A stretch of DNA of 64,000 nt. It comes from Aureimonas sp. SK2. GTDB lineage: Bacteria > Pseudomonadota > Alphaproteobacteria > Rhizobiales > Rhizobiaceae. Shown here piece by piece: positions 26,693 to 35,239 of this stretch. The DNA is taken from NCBI RefSeq assembly GCF_029813115.1, contig NZ_JAPZDS010000010.1, forward strand, positions 124,001-188,000. Reading direction: 5' to 3'. Numbering within the stretch: position 1 is the first letter of the stretch; every line of letters starts with the position of its first letter. The notes beneath the pieces were generated by a model. That model worked only from the letters and a program-made list of their open reading frames with translations. It was not told where the DNA came from and ran no database searches. Position numbers and translations under genes: made by a program.

Positions 26693-29008
26693 ATGCCGCT
26701 GACGGCCTGTATCGCAGTCGCCTTCGTCTCCGCCCTCGTCGCCCGCCTTTCCGCCCCTCGGCTCCGGCATCCCGGCTGGGTCCTGGCCTCGATCCCGGCG
26801 GCGCTGTTCGTCGCCTTCCTGTGGCTGGGCGCGGGGATCGAGGGCACGGCGGCCGTAACGGAGCGGATCGAGTGGGTTCCGGCGCTCGGCGTCGCTCTCG
26901 ATTTTCGCCTCGACGGCTTCTCGCTCCTGTTCTGCCTGCTGATCACCGGGATCGGTGCGCTGGTGACGATCTATGCGGGCGCCTACTTCGCCGAGAAGCC
27001 GCGCGACAAGGGCGCGCGCTTCCTCGCGCTCATCCTCCTGTTCATGGCGGCGATGCTGGGCACCCTCCTCTCGGACAACCTGATCGGCCTCTATGTCTTC
27101 TGGGAACTGACCAGCCTCGTCTCGTTCCTGCTCATCGGCTTCGATTCCCAGCAACTGGCCGCCCGCAAGGCCGCGCTGCAATCGCTGATCGTCACCGCCG
27201 GCGGCGGGCTCTGCCTCTTTGCCGCGATCCTCCTGACCGGGTCGGCACTCGGTACCTTCACCCTGTCCGAGGTGGTCGCGCGCGGGGGCGAACTCACGGC
27301 CTCGCCGCTGGCACCGGCCATCCTCGTGCTCCTGTGCCTCGGCGCCTTCACGAAGTCGGCGCAGGTGCCGTTCCACTTCTGGCTGCCCAACGCCATGCAG
27401 GCCCCGACGCCGGCTTCCGCCTATCTCCACTCGGCCACCATGGTGAAGCTCGGCGTCTACCTCCTCGCCCGCTTCGACCAGGCCTTCGCCGGGATGCCGG
27501 CCTTCGGCACCACGCTCGTCGTCTTCGGCACGGCGACGCTCCTGGTCGGCGGGCTTCGGGCCATGATGCAGTCCGGCTTCAAGGGCGTGCTCGCGCAGTC
27601 CACCGTCGGTTCGCTCGGCCTCCTCGTCCTCCTGATCGGCCTCGGCGGAGAGACGGCGGCCGTGGCGACGGTCGGCTTCATTCTGGCCCATGCGCTCTAC
27701 AAGGCCGCCCTGTTCTTCTGCGCCGGCAACGCGATCCACGCCACTGGTAGGACCCAGATCACGCAGATGTCCGGTCTCGGCGCCCGGCTGCCGATGACGG
27801 CGCTGGCCGCCGCGCTGGCGGCCGTCTCGATGGCGGGCCTGCCGCCGATGGTCGGCTTCATCTCCAAGGAGCTCGTCTTCGAGGCACAGCTCGCCGACAC
27901 AGCGAGCGCGATCGCCGTCGCGCTGGCCGTTCTCGGCAATGCGGCCTTTGTGATGATCGCGCTCCTGTCGGCGATCGACCCGTTCTGGAAGCGTCGCCAA
28001 AGCCCGAGCGAAGTGCATCACGACGAGACGCCGGGCCTCGTCGCCGGGCCGCTCGTGCTGGCGGGCCTCGGCCTCCTGTTCGGGCTCTTTCCGGCCCTCG
28101 TCGCCCATTCGCTCGTCGTGCCGGCCGCGAGCGCCCTTGCCGGCCGGCCGATCGAGGCATCCTTCTATCTCTGGCACGGCTTCACGCCGATGCTCGCGCT
28201 CAGCGCGGCCGTGGTCGCTCTCGGCGCCGTCCTTTATGCGATCTGGCCACGCATCCATTGGCGCCTCGGCGAATGGCCTCCCCTCGTCGCGCTTCTCGGA
28301 GACCGGGGCTACTTCCGCGTCTTCGACGGTCTCCTCGACCTGGCCGGCCGCTCGACCCGCCTTCTCCAGAACGGCGACCAGCGCGCCTACACCGCCACCG
28401 TCGTCGCCGCGACGCTGGTGCTCCTGGCCGCGGGCCTCGTCGCGGCCTCGCCCGGCTTCTCCGTCGATCTCGACCTGTCGGATCTGCGGATCGCGCCGGT
28501 CGCGGTGCTGGTCTTCATGGTGATCGGGGCGGTCGCCGCCACACGAACGCGCTCGCTTCTGGCAGCCATGGTGTGCGTGGGCGTCGTCGGCTTCGGTTCG
28601 GCCCTGGTGTTCCTCCTCAACGGCGCGCCGGACCTTGCCCTCACGCAGTTCTCCGTCGAGGTGCTGGTGGTGGTGATCCTGACCGCCCTTCTCCTGCGCA
28701 TACCGCTGCGACCGGCTTCCACCCGCACGACGGGGGAGAAGGGCTTCGACGTGGTCCTTGCAGGCGGCTTCGGCCTGTTGGTGTTCGGCGCGCTCGCCGC
28801 CATGACGGCCGTGCCCTTCGATCCGCGTCTGTCGGCCTTCTTTGCCGCGGCGAGCTATCCGGAGGCCTGGGGCCGCAACGTCGTGAACGTCATCCTGGTC
28901 GACTTCCGGGCGATCGACACGCTCGGCGAGATCGCCGTCGTCTGCTTCGCCGCTCTGGGCGCCTGGAGCCTTCTGTCGCGCACGCGCCGGCGCGGAGGCG
29001 CCCGATGA
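26693..29008 (+). CDS. mrpA: Na+/H+ antiporter subunit MrpA (MnhA/PhaA)
   Basis: This 771-residue subunit is the largest of the Mrp cation/proton antiporter. The N-terminal two thirds is an ND5-like proton channel with the conserved TM5 glutamate (LYVFWELTS), two lysines around FTKSAQVPFHFWLP and TMVKLG, and the lysine in HALYKAALF. The C-terminal part carries the MbhD-like (GAPDLALTQFSVE) and MbhE-like (NVILVDFRAIDTLGE) domains. Standalone MrpA proteins are normally 770-800 residues, so it is complete and not fused to MrpB. The start beginning MPLTAC fits the family. The next six genes overlap or abut as one operon. Confidence 0.95.
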   Translation: MPLTACIAVAFVSALVARLSAPRLRHPGWVLASIPAALFVAFLWLGAGIEGTAAVTERIEWVPALGVALDFRLDGFSLLFCLLITGIGALVTIYAGAYFAEKPRDKGARFLALILLFMAAMLGTLLSDNLIGLYVFWELTSLVSFLLIGFDSQQLAARKAALQSLIVTAGGGLCLFAAILLTGSALGTFTLSEVVARGGELTASPLAPAILVLLCLGAFTKSAQVPFHFWLPNAMQAPTPASAYLHSATMVKLGVYLLARFDQAFAGMPAFGTTLVVFGTATLLVGGLRAMMQSGFKGVLAQSTVGSLGLLVLLIGLGGETAAVATVGFILAHALYKAALFFCAGNAIHATGRTQITQMSGLGARLPMTALAAALAAVSMAGLPPMVGFISKELVFEAQLADTASAIAVALAVLGNAAFVMIALLSAIDPFWKRRQSPSEVHHDETPGLVAGPLVLAGLGLLFGLFPALVAHSLVVPAASALAGRPIEASFYLWHGFTPMLALSAAVVALGAVLYAIWPRIHWRLGEWPPLVALLGDRGYFRVFDGLLDLAGRSTRLLQNGDQRAYTATVVAATLVLLAAGLVAASPGFSVDLDLSDLRIAPVAVLVFMVIGAVAATRTRSLLAAMVCVGVVGFGSALVFLLNGAPDLALTQFSVEVLVVVILTALLLRIPLRPASTRTTGEKGFDVVLAGGFGLLVFGALAAMTAVPFDPRLSAFFAAASYPEAWGRNVVNVILVDFRAIDTLGEIAVVCFAALGAWSLLSRTRRRGGAR

Positions 29009-29415
29009 ACTCCCTGGTCCTGTCCGCCTTCGCGCGGCTCTTCTTCTGGCTGATGATCGCCGTGTCGCTCTACATCCTCTATCGCGGGCACAACGAGCCG
29101 GGCGGCGGCTTCGTCGGCGGGCTCGTCGGCGCATCCGCCTTCGCCATCCTGGTGCTGGCGGAGGGCGTCGGCGCCGCACGCGCCGCCCTGCGCGTCCACC
29201 CCGTCGTGGCCATGGGCACGGGGCTTGTCCTCGCCCTCCTGTCGGGCCTGCCGGGCCTGTTCCTGGAAGGGTCCTTCCTGACCCATTGGTGGCTGCATCT
29301 CGGCAGCTTCCACACCGGAACGGCGCTTCTCTTCGATATCGGTGTGTATCTCGTGGTCGTGGGCGGCATCCTCGCCCTCGTCCTGCGCTTCTACGAGGAG
29401 GACGCCCGTCCATGA
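29005..29415 (+). CDS. mrpB: Na+/H+ antiporter subunit MrpB
   Basis: This 136-residue membrane protein of the Mrp complex has the family hallmark RGHNEPGGGFVGGLV (about residues 27-41) and four hydrophobic helices. Its ATG overlaps the mrpA stop by four bases, indicating translational coupling. Confidence 0.94.
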   Translation: MNSLVLSAFARLFFWLMIAVSLYILYRGHNEPGGGFVGGLVGASAFAILVLAEGVGAARAALRVHPVVAMGTGLVLALLSGLPGLFLEGSFLTHWWLHLGSFHTGTALLFDIGVYLVVVGGILALVLRFYEEDARP

Positions 29416-29795
29416 CGCTCGTCTATGCCCTCGCGATCGCGGTCATCGCGGCCTGCGGCGTCTATCTCATGCTGTCGCGCCATGTCGTGCGCATCCTGTT
29501 CGGCGTGGCGGTCCTGTCGGCTGCGGTCAACCTCGTGATCCTCTATGCCGGTCGCATCGTCTCGACCGTGCCGCCGGTGATCCCGGGCGGCGAGACCGCG
29601 CTGGCGGTCGATGCCGCCAATCCCCTGCCCCAGGCGCTGATCCTGACCGCCATCGTCATCGGCTTCGCTCTGGTCGCCTTCTTCGCGGCGCTCGCCCTGC
29701 GGACCCAGCGCTCGCTCGGAACGCTCGACAACCGCGCCCTCGACGATGCCGAGCGCCTCGGCACGCCCTTCGGCGACGAGGGGAAGCGCGCGTGA
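29412..29795 (+). CDS. mrpC: Na+/H+ antiporter subunit MrpC
   Basis: This 127-residue NuoK-like subunit has three membrane helices. The segment DPLPQALILTAIVIG is represented as NPLPQALILTAIVIGFA near residues 71-87, the diagnostic NuoK/MrpC sequence. It overlaps mrpB by four bases and mrpD by one to four. Confidence 0.94.
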   Translation: MTLVYALAIAVIAACGVYLMLSRHVVRILFGVAVLSAAVNLVILYAGRIVSTVPPVIPGGETALAVDAANPLPQALILTAIVIGFALVAFFAALALRTQRSLGTLDNRALDDAERLGTPFGDEGKRA

Positions 29796-31318
29796 TGGGG
29801 GCTCTCCTGCAGAACGCCGTCCTCTGGCCCGTCGCCGTGCCGCTCGCGACGGCCGCGCTCTGCGCCGCGCTCTGGGGCCGCATCGAGGCGCAGCGCCTCG
29901 TATCCTGGATCGGTACGCTTCTCCTCTTCGGCGTATCCCTGGTCCTCCTGTCGCGCACCGCCTCGCAAGGCATGCAGACCGTCCAGTTCGGCAACTGGGC
30001 GGCGCCCTTCGGCATCACCTTCGCGGCCGATCGCCTCGGCGCCGCCATGGCGGCGATCACCGGCCTCATGGCGCTCGCCACGATGATCTTCGGCCTCGCC
30101 GATATCCGGCGACGCGAGGAGCTGGCCGGTTTCCACGTCCTCTTCCACGGCATGCTGGCAGGCGTGAACGGCGCCTTCCTGACCGGCGACATATTCAATC
30201 TCTACGTCTGGTTCGAGATCATGCTCATCACCGCGATGGGCCTTCTGTCGATCCGGCGCACGCGCGCGCAGCTCGACGGCACGCTGAAATACGCCGTCCT
30301 GAACCTCTTCTCGACGCTGCTCTTCCTTATGGCGGTCGCCCTTCTCTACGGCGCGACGGGCACGCTCAACATGGCCGATCTCGGCCGCATCATGCCGACC
30401 CTGCCGCCCTCCGCGACGCTGACCCTCTCCGCGCTCCTGTTCCTGGCGGGCTTCGGTATCAAGGCGGGCTACTTTCCGCTCTTCTTCTGGCTGCCGGCCT
30501 CCTACCACACGGCCTCGATCACGATCGCAGCCATCTTCGCCGGGCTCCTGACCAAGGTCGGCGTCTACGCCTGCTACCGCGTGTTCACGCTGATCTTCGC
30601 GGTGGAGGCGAGCGGACTGCGCGACATCCTGGCGGTGATGGCGGCGGGCACGATGCTGTTCGGCGTCTTCGGGGCGGCCGTGCAGTGGGACGTTCGACGC
30701 ATCCTGTCCTTCCACATCGTCAGCCAGATCGGCTACATGCTCCTCGGCCTCGCGCTGGCGACGCCGGCAGGCCTTGCGGGCGGCGTCTTCTACATCGTCC
30801 ACCACATCGTGGTGAAGGCGAACCTCTTCCTGATCGCGGGCGCGATCCACCGGGCCTCCGGCACGTTCGACCTGCGGCGCTCGGGCGGGCTCCTGAAGCG
30901 CTCGCCGCTGCTCGCCATGCTGTTCCTCGTTCCGGCCCTGTCGCTGGGCGGCATCCCGCCCCTGTCCGGCTTCTGGGCGAAGTTCATGGTGATCGACGCC
31001 TCCGTACAGAGCCGGGCCTGGTGGCTGGTCGGCGTCTCGCTCTTCGTCGGTATCCTGACCCTCTACTCGATGACCAAGATCTGGATGGAAGCCTTCTGGA
31101 AGAGCCCGGTCCTGCCGCGCAAGGCGGCGCGTCCCGTGCCCCGTCCGATGCTGGCGGCCATCGCGCTCCTGTCGGCCGTCACCATCGCGATCGGCCTCTT
31201 CGCAGAGCCCTTCGTGCTCTACGCCAACGAGGCGGCGGTGGGCCTTTCCGATCCCGCCGCCTATGTCGACGCGGTGCTCGGGCCGGGCATGGCCGCCCAC
31301 GGGGGGATGGCGCCATGA
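29795..31318 (+). CDS. mrpD: Na+/H+ antiporter subunit MrpD
   Basis: This 507-residue ND2/ND4-like proton-translocating subunit carries all the key charged residues: the TM5 glutamate in FNLYVWFEIML, lysines in FGIKAGYFPL and LLTKVGVY, and the TM12 lysine in HHIVVKANLF. The ATG is used here; a GTG one codon earlier would overlap the mrpC stop as GTGA and is equally possible. About 14 hydrophobic helices are evident. It forms the antiport core together with MrpA. Confidence 0.95.
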   Translation: MGALLQNAVLWPVAVPLATAALCAALWGRIEAQRLVSWIGTLLLFGVSLVLLSRTASQGMQTVQFGNWAAPFGITFAADRLGAAMAAITGLMALATMIFGLADIRRREELAGFHVLFHGMLAGVNGAFLTGDIFNLYVWFEIMLITAMGLLSIRRTRAQLDGTLKYAVLNLFSTLLFLMAVALLYGATGTLNMADLGRIMPTLPPSATLTLSALLFLAGFGIKAGYFPLFFWLPASYHTASITIAAIFAGLLTKVGVYACYRVFTLIFAVEASGLRDILAVMAAGTMLFGVFGAAVQWDVRRILSFHIVSQIGYMLLGLALATPAGLAGGVFYIVHHIVVKANLFLIAGAIHRASGTFDLRRSGGLLKRSPLLAMLFLVPALSLGGIPPLSGFWAKFMVIDASVQSRAWWLVGVSLFVGILTLYSMTKIWMEAFWKSPVLPRKAARPVPRPMLAAIALLSAVTIAIGLFAEPFVLYANEAAVGLSDPAAYVDAVLGPGMAAHGGMAP

Positions 31319-31656
31319 GACGCTCGCTTCCCGCCCGTGCCGTCGATGCCGTCGTGCTGACGGTCGTCTTCCTGCGCGAGCTCCTGAAGTCCTCTGTCGC
31401 CGTGGCGCGCGCCGCGTTCGCGCGCCATCCGCGAACGGCGTCCGCGATCCTCGCGGTGCCGATCGACCTTCGCACCGACTTCGGCATCGCGGTTCTCGCC
31501 AATCTCGTCACGCTGACGCCGGGAACCTGCTCGCTGCATGTCAGCGACGACCGGCGGACGCTCTATGTCCACAGCCTCGACGCCGACAATCCCGCCGCGA
31601 TCGTCGCCGACATCCGCCGGACGTTCGAGGACCGCATCCGGAGGATCGAGGGATGA
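31315..31656 (+). CDS. mrpE: Na+/H+ antiporter subunit MrpE, N-terminally short
   Basis: This 113-residue protein matches the C-terminal part of MrpE: a residual hydrophobic segment (about 9-31), then VPIDLRTDFGIAVLANLVTLTPGT and the soluble tail. Typical MrpE proteins have about 160 residues with two more N-terminal helices, as in the second copy at 32901. The missing 50-60 residues are not present in any frame, because the gene overlaps the mrpD stop by four bases. Either a short natural variant or a truncation fixed in this lineage would explain it. Confidence 0.88.
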   Translation: MRRSLPARAVDAVVLTVVFLRELLKSSVAVARAAFARHPRTASAILAVPIDLRTDFGIAVLANLVTLTPGTCSLHVSDDRRTLYVHSLDADNPAAIVADIRRTFEDRIRRIEG

Positions 31657-31943
31657 TCGATACCCTGTCCGCCATGCTCGACTGGCTCGCCGCGGGTCTC
31701 GTGGCGGTGCTCATGGTGCCGCTGGCCATGACCTTCTGGCGCCTGGTGCGCGGCCCCGGCTATGCCGACCGCTTCATCGCCGTGGACATGCTGACCGGCA
31801 TCGCCGTCGCCATGGCCGCGCTCGTCGCGGGGACGACCGGGCGGCGCGAGTTCCTCGACGTCGCCTTCGGCATCGCGCTCATTTCCTTCGTGGGGACCTG
31901 CGCCTTCGCCGCCTTTCTGGAGCGCAAGGGGGGCCGCCGATGA
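31653..31943 (+). CDS. mrpF: Na+/H+ antiporter subunit MrpF
   Basis: This 96-residue protein has three membrane helices. The family segment RLVRGPGYADRFIAVDML lies near residues 30-47. It overlaps mrpE and mrpG by four bases each. MrpF is required for assembly and Na+ transport of the complex. Confidence 0.94.
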   Translation: MIDTLSAMLDWLAAGLVAVLMVPLAMTFWRLVRGPGYADRFIAVDMLTGIAVAMAALVAGTTGRREFLDVAFGIALISFVGTCAFAAFLERKGGRR

Positions 31944-32308
31944 TCCTGCTCGCGCTCCTGTCCCTCGTCGCCAAGCTCGTCGGCACCGTGTTCCTGTTCG
32001 CCGCCGCCCTCGGGCTCCTGCGCTTCTCCGATCCGTTCCAGCGCATGCACGCCGCCACCAAGGCCGGGACGCTGGGCGCGGGCTTCGTGGTCCTGGGCGT
32101 CCTTCTTCAGCTCCAGCGGCTTGACGCGACGCTGATCGGAATCGCCGTCATCCTGTTCCTGCTCCTGACCATTCCGGTCGCCGGCCACCTTCTCGGCCGG
32201 GCCGCCTACGTGTCGGGCGCGAGCATCGGCGGGTTGACGGGAGACGACGCGCTGCAGGGCGTGCTCGACCGGCAGCAGGGCTCGCTAGAAGCGCGGCTGG
32301 ACGAGTGA
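31940..32308 (+). CDS. mrpG: Na+/H+ antiporter subunit MrpG
   Basis: This 122-residue protein has three helices. The diagnostic GLLRFSDPFQRMHAATKAGTLG lies near residues 25-46. It is the last gene of the first mrp operon; its C-terminal tail after the third helix (about 85-122) is polar and rather long. The next gene on this strand starts almost 600 bases later. Confidence 0.94.
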   Translation: MILLALLSLVAKLVGTVFLFAAALGLLRFSDPFQRMHAATKAGTLGAGFVVLGVLLQLQRLDATLIGIAVILFLLLTIPVAGHLLGRAAYVSGASIGGLTGDDALQGVLDRQQGSLEARLDE

Positions 32309-32455
32309 ACGAGACTTCGGGCGCCGATGCGGGAGCGCGTCATGCGACCGCCGGCCGAAGGTACAGCAGTCGCGCGGTGCGCGATGGCGACGGAACGTCG
32401 ACGGGGTTCGCTCCGAGCCTCGGCCGACATGCGCACCGCCCGCCTCTCCCTGGGG

Positions 32456-32686
32456 TCATCGACCGCTGGGGCCGCTCCCAGGCCGCAGAAGCCCGGCCGA
32501 ACGCAGAGCGTCCATTGGATCGAACGAAGCGCCGCGCTCGCCGTTTCGACGGGACTCGGCGGCCGCGCCGTCCCAGCCTGCCATCCAGTCGGAGCAAGCG
32601 GGCGCATCCGACGGATCGTAGGGGCAGGCGGAACGCGGCAGACCCTTCTCGTGGGCCAAACGGCCTTCGCGGACATGGGACATCAT
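32456..32686 (-). CDS. rmf: Ribosome modulation factor (RMF) family protein
   Basis: This 76-residue protein contains the RMF core between residues 7 and 45: a basic GRLAHEKGL start, the invariant CPY, and the W-x3-GW-x4-A pattern (CSDWMAGWDGAAAE). RMF binds 70S ribosomes and promotes their dimerisation in stationary phase. The tandem ATG is preceded by a perfect ribosome site, AAAGGAGG, seven to eight bases upstream, which is the strongest in the region. It sits alone and antisense between two mrp clusters. The C-terminal extension (about 46-76) is not part of the family. The family match is by eye, but the key residues and the start signal agree. Confidence 0.75.
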   Translation of the reverse strand: MMSHVREGRLAHEKGLPRSACPYDPSDAPACSDWMAGWDGAAAESRRNGERGASFDPMDALRSAGLLRPGSGPSGR

Positions 32687-32900
32687 CGACCCTCCTTTCG
32701 TCAGAGCAGCAGCTTTGAATTATGCTCCCGTCGAAGCCGGACAATGTCCGTAAAGTCCATGGCATCGCGCGGGGGCCAAACCACAGATCTGTACACGGCT
32801 ATCCCTTCGCAACGGCGGGTCGGCAGCCCTGACGAACTTTTGACCGGAGCTCCTTAGGCGCGACTGGACCACGTGCATCCACGCGCCAGGTACCGGGCTC

Positions 32901-33395
32901 ATGAAGCATTTCGCTACATTGGCCGCCCGTTCTGTCGTGTTCACGCTTCTCTGGCTCGTGCTCGCCGGGCCGGAGCCGTTCTCCCTTGTCTACGGCCTGC
33001 CCGGCGCCGTCGCGGCGGCGTGGCTCAGCCTGCGCCTGACGCCCCCCGGATCGAGCGGCATCCGCCTGCCGGCGGCACTCAGCCTCGTTCCCAACGCGGC
33101 CTATCGCATCCTGCTCGGGGCGATCGACGTGTCCTGGCGGGCCTTGTCGCCGACGCCGCGCATCGCGCCGGGCTGGGTGCTGCACCGCTCGCGTCTTCCG
33201 GCGGGCGCCCCGCAGCTTCTCCTGACCTGCGAGACCAGCCTCTTTCCTGGGTCGCTCGTGGCGGCCCGGCAAGGCGATCGCCTGCTGATCCACTGCCTCG
33301 ACCGCACGCTGGACGTCGCATCCGAGTTCGCCCGCGAGGAGCGGCGCGTGGCCGAGAGCGTGGCCGCCCCACAAGCGGGGGGAGGCCGGGCATGA
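32901..33395 (+). CDS. Mrp/Mbh-type antiporter subunit E (MnhE), second cluster
   Basis: This 164-residue full-length MnhE has two N-terminal helices (about 8-50), a third near 65-85, and a soluble tail containing LLTCETSLFPGSLVAARQGDR. It opens a second antiporter cluster whose order (E, F, G, DE-B fusion, C, three D-like) follows archaeal mbhA-H rather than mrpA-G. It overlaps the next gene by four bases. Confidence 0.88.
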   Translation: MKHFATLAARSVVFTLLWLVLAGPEPFSLVYGLPGAVAAAWLSLRLTPPGSSGIRLPAALSLVPNAAYRILLGAIDVSWRALSPTPRIAPGWVLHRSRLPAGAPQLLLTCETSLFPGSLVAARQGDRLLIHCLDRTLDVASEFAREERRVAESVAAPQAGGGRA

Positions 33396-33676
33396 GTCTG
33401 TTCCTGGACCTCGCCGCGGTCGTCCTCGCGGCCACCATCGGCTTCAGCCTCGTGCGGACCTTTCGCGGGCCGACCCAGGCCGACCGAATGATGGGCATCC
33501 AGCTCGTGGGCACGGGCGGCATCGCGGCCGCGATCCTCTTCGCCGCCCGGGCGCGCGAGCCGGCCATGGTGGACGTCGCCCTGATCCTCGCCCTGTTCGC
33601 CGCCTTCGCGGCCGTCGCCTTCGTGAAGTCGACCACGCCGGACGGCGCAGGCGATCCGGAGGCCGACGACCGGTGA
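33392..33676 (+). CDS. Mrp/Mbh-type antiporter subunit F, second cluster
   Basis: This 94-residue MnhF homologue has three helices. The segment RTFRGPTQADRMMGIQLVG aligns with the MrpF signature of the first cluster. It overlaps both neighbours by four bases, the downstream one at a GTGA. Confidence 0.88.
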   Translation: MSLFLDLAAVVLAATIGFSLVRTFRGPTQADRMMGIQLVGTGGIAAAILFAARAREPAMVDVALILALFAAFAAVAFVKSTTPDGAGDPEADDR

Positions 33677-33996
33677 CCGCCCTGCTCGACCTTCTGGCGG
33701 GCGCGAGCATCCTTCTCGGCCTGTTCTTCTTCGTCGCCGGCACCGTCGGCCTCCTGCGCTTTCCCGATCCGCACAGCCGGCTCCACGCGCTGACCAAGGC
33801 CGATACGCTGGGCCTCGGCTTCGTCGCGCTGGGCGCCGCCCTTCACCTCGGCGACCTCGGCCTCGGCGCCAAGCTTCTTCTGGTCTGGCTTCTCGTGCTC
33901 TTCGCCGCCGCCGCGATCGCCCAGCTCGTGGGCCGCGCCGCGCTGGCCGAGACGCCGGTCGACGTCGCCCGATCCCTGCCCGCGGAGGACGTGTGA
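33673..33996 (+). CDS. Mrp/Mbh-type antiporter subunit G, second cluster
   Basis: This 107-residue MnhG homologue contains GLLRFPDPHSRLHALTKADTLG (about residues 26-47), nearly the same signature as mrpG of the first cluster. It starts with GTG inside the preceding stop (GTGA) and ends inside the next GTG. Confidence 0.89.
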   Translation: MTALLDLLAGASILLGLFFFVAGTVGLLRFPDPHSRLHALTKADTLGLGFVALGAALHLGDLGLGAKLLLVWLLVLFAAAAIAQLVGRAALAETPVDVARSLPAEDV

Positions 33997-34928
33997 GCGC
34001 CCTCGTCGCCGACCTCGCCTTCGTCGTCATCGCGCTCGCCACGGCGGCCGCCGCCGTCCTGGTGCGGGACCTCTTCGCCGGCATCGTCCTCTTCATCGGC
34101 TACGGCGTGGTCCTGGCGCTCCTCTGGTTGCGCCTTGGCGCCGTCGACGTCGCGATGGCGGAAGCGGCCATCGGCGCCGGGCTGACGGGCGTCCTTCTGA
34201 TCGGCGCCTGGTCGCGCGTCGGCCGGCTCGGCGCCCTTGCCGAGCCGAGGGCGCCGCTGGCCGGGCGCGCGGCCGCCGCCGCCCTGTCGGGGGGCGTCGG
34301 ACTCCTGCTCGTGGTCGCCCTCGTCGCCCTGCCGGCCGGGGAGCCGGGGCTGGGGCCGTCCGTCATGGGCAATCTCGACCGCGCCGGCGTCCCGCAGCCC
34401 GTGACCGCCGTGCTTCTCAACATGCGCGCCTTCGACACGCTTCTGGAAAGCATCGTTCTCCTGGCGGCCCTCGCGGCGGTCTGGACTCTCATGCCGCGCG
34501 ACGCGCTGGCGAATCCGGCGGGCCTGCGCCAGCGTGCCGCGCCGGACGGCGTTCTCGCCGCTCTCGGCCGGCTCCTGCCGCCGCTCGGCATCGTGGTGGC
34601 CGTCTATCTCGTCTGGGCGGGCAGCAGCCGGCCGGGCGGCGCGTTCCAGGCTGGAACCGTGCTCGCCGCCGTCTTCCTCCTGACCATGCTGGCCGCGCTG
34701 GTGCCGGCGCCCCGCCCCGCCTCGCGCCGCCTCGCCCTGGCGCTGGTCGGGGGGCCGTTCGTCTTCCTCGCCGTGGGGCTGGCGGGAGCCGCGTCCGGAA
34801 CCTTCCTGCTCCTGCCCGAAGGCTTGGCGGGAACCCTGATCGTGCTGATCGAATACGCCCTCGCCGCCTCCATCGCCCCGGCCCTCGCCATGCTCGTCGT
34901 CGGTGTGTCCAAGGAGGGCGGCCGATGA
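33993..34928 (+). CDS. Fused MbhD-MbhE-MnhB membrane subunit, second cluster
   Basis: This 311-residue protein with about nine helices joins three modules. Residues 1-75 match MbhD/DUF4040 (LGAVDVAMAEAAIGAGLTG in place of the GAPDLALTQ region of MrpA). Residues about 95-165 match MbhE (NMRAFDTLLESIV, compare VDFRAIDTLGE in MrpA). Residues about 190-305 match MnhB (SSRPGGAFQAGTVLA). It therefore supplies the C-terminal part of MrpA plus MrpB in one chain, without the MrpA antiporter half. The GTG start overlaps the upstream stop. Confidence 0.85.
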   Translation: MSALVADLAFVVIALATAAAAVLVRDLFAGIVLFIGYGVVLALLWLRLGAVDVAMAEAAIGAGLTGVLLIGAWSRVGRLGALAEPRAPLAGRAAAAALSGGVGLLLVVALVALPAGEPGLGPSVMGNLDRAGVPQPVTAVLLNMRAFDTLLESIVLLAALAAVWTLMPRDALANPAGLRQRAAPDGVLAALGRLLPPLGIVVAVYLVWAGSSRPGGAFQAGTVLAAVFLLTMLAALVPAPRPASRRLALALVGGPFVFLAVGLAGAASGTFLLLPEGLAGTLIVLIEYALAASIAPALAMLVVGVSKEGGR

Positions 34929-35239
34929 GCGGGACGCCGCTGGTCCTGGCGCTGTGCGGCGCGGGGCTCGTCTCCATCGGCCTCTACGGCTTCCTGGCGG
35001 GGCTCCATCTCCTGCGGCGCGTTCTCGCCTTCAACGTCATGGGGGGCGGTCTCTTCCTCCTGTTCGGGGCGACGGCGGCCCGATCCGGCCCCGTGGATCC
35101 GGTGCCGCAGGCCCTGATCATCACCGGCATCGTGGTCGCGCTGTCCCTCACGGCCCTGGCGGTCGCCCTGGTCGCCGCGCTCGCCGGCGAGAGCGGCCGG
35201 GGGACGCTCCCCGAGGAAACGCCGGACAGCGCCCCATGA
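34925..35239 (+). CDS. Mrp/Mbh-type antiporter subunit C (NuoK-like), second cluster
   Basis: This 104-residue NuoK/MrpC homologue has three helices and the diagnostic DPVPQALIITGIVVALS (about 58-74). It overlaps both neighbours by four bases. Confidence 0.88.
   Translation: MSGTPLVLALCGAGLVSIGLYGFLAGLHLLRRVLAFNVMGGGLFLLFGATAARSGPVDPVPQALIITGIVVALSLTALAVALVAALAGESGRGTLPEETPDSAP

Noticed and set aside
26276-29413. A 1045-codon open frame antisense to mrpA and mrpB.
   Set aside because: Low-complexity Arg/Asp/Glu composition and no family features; it mirrors hydrophobic codons of the antiporter genes.
32327-32857. A 176-codon plus-strand frame between the two mrp clusters.
   Set aside because: No homology or ribosome site; it overlaps the RMF-like gene, which has a strong start signal on the other strand.
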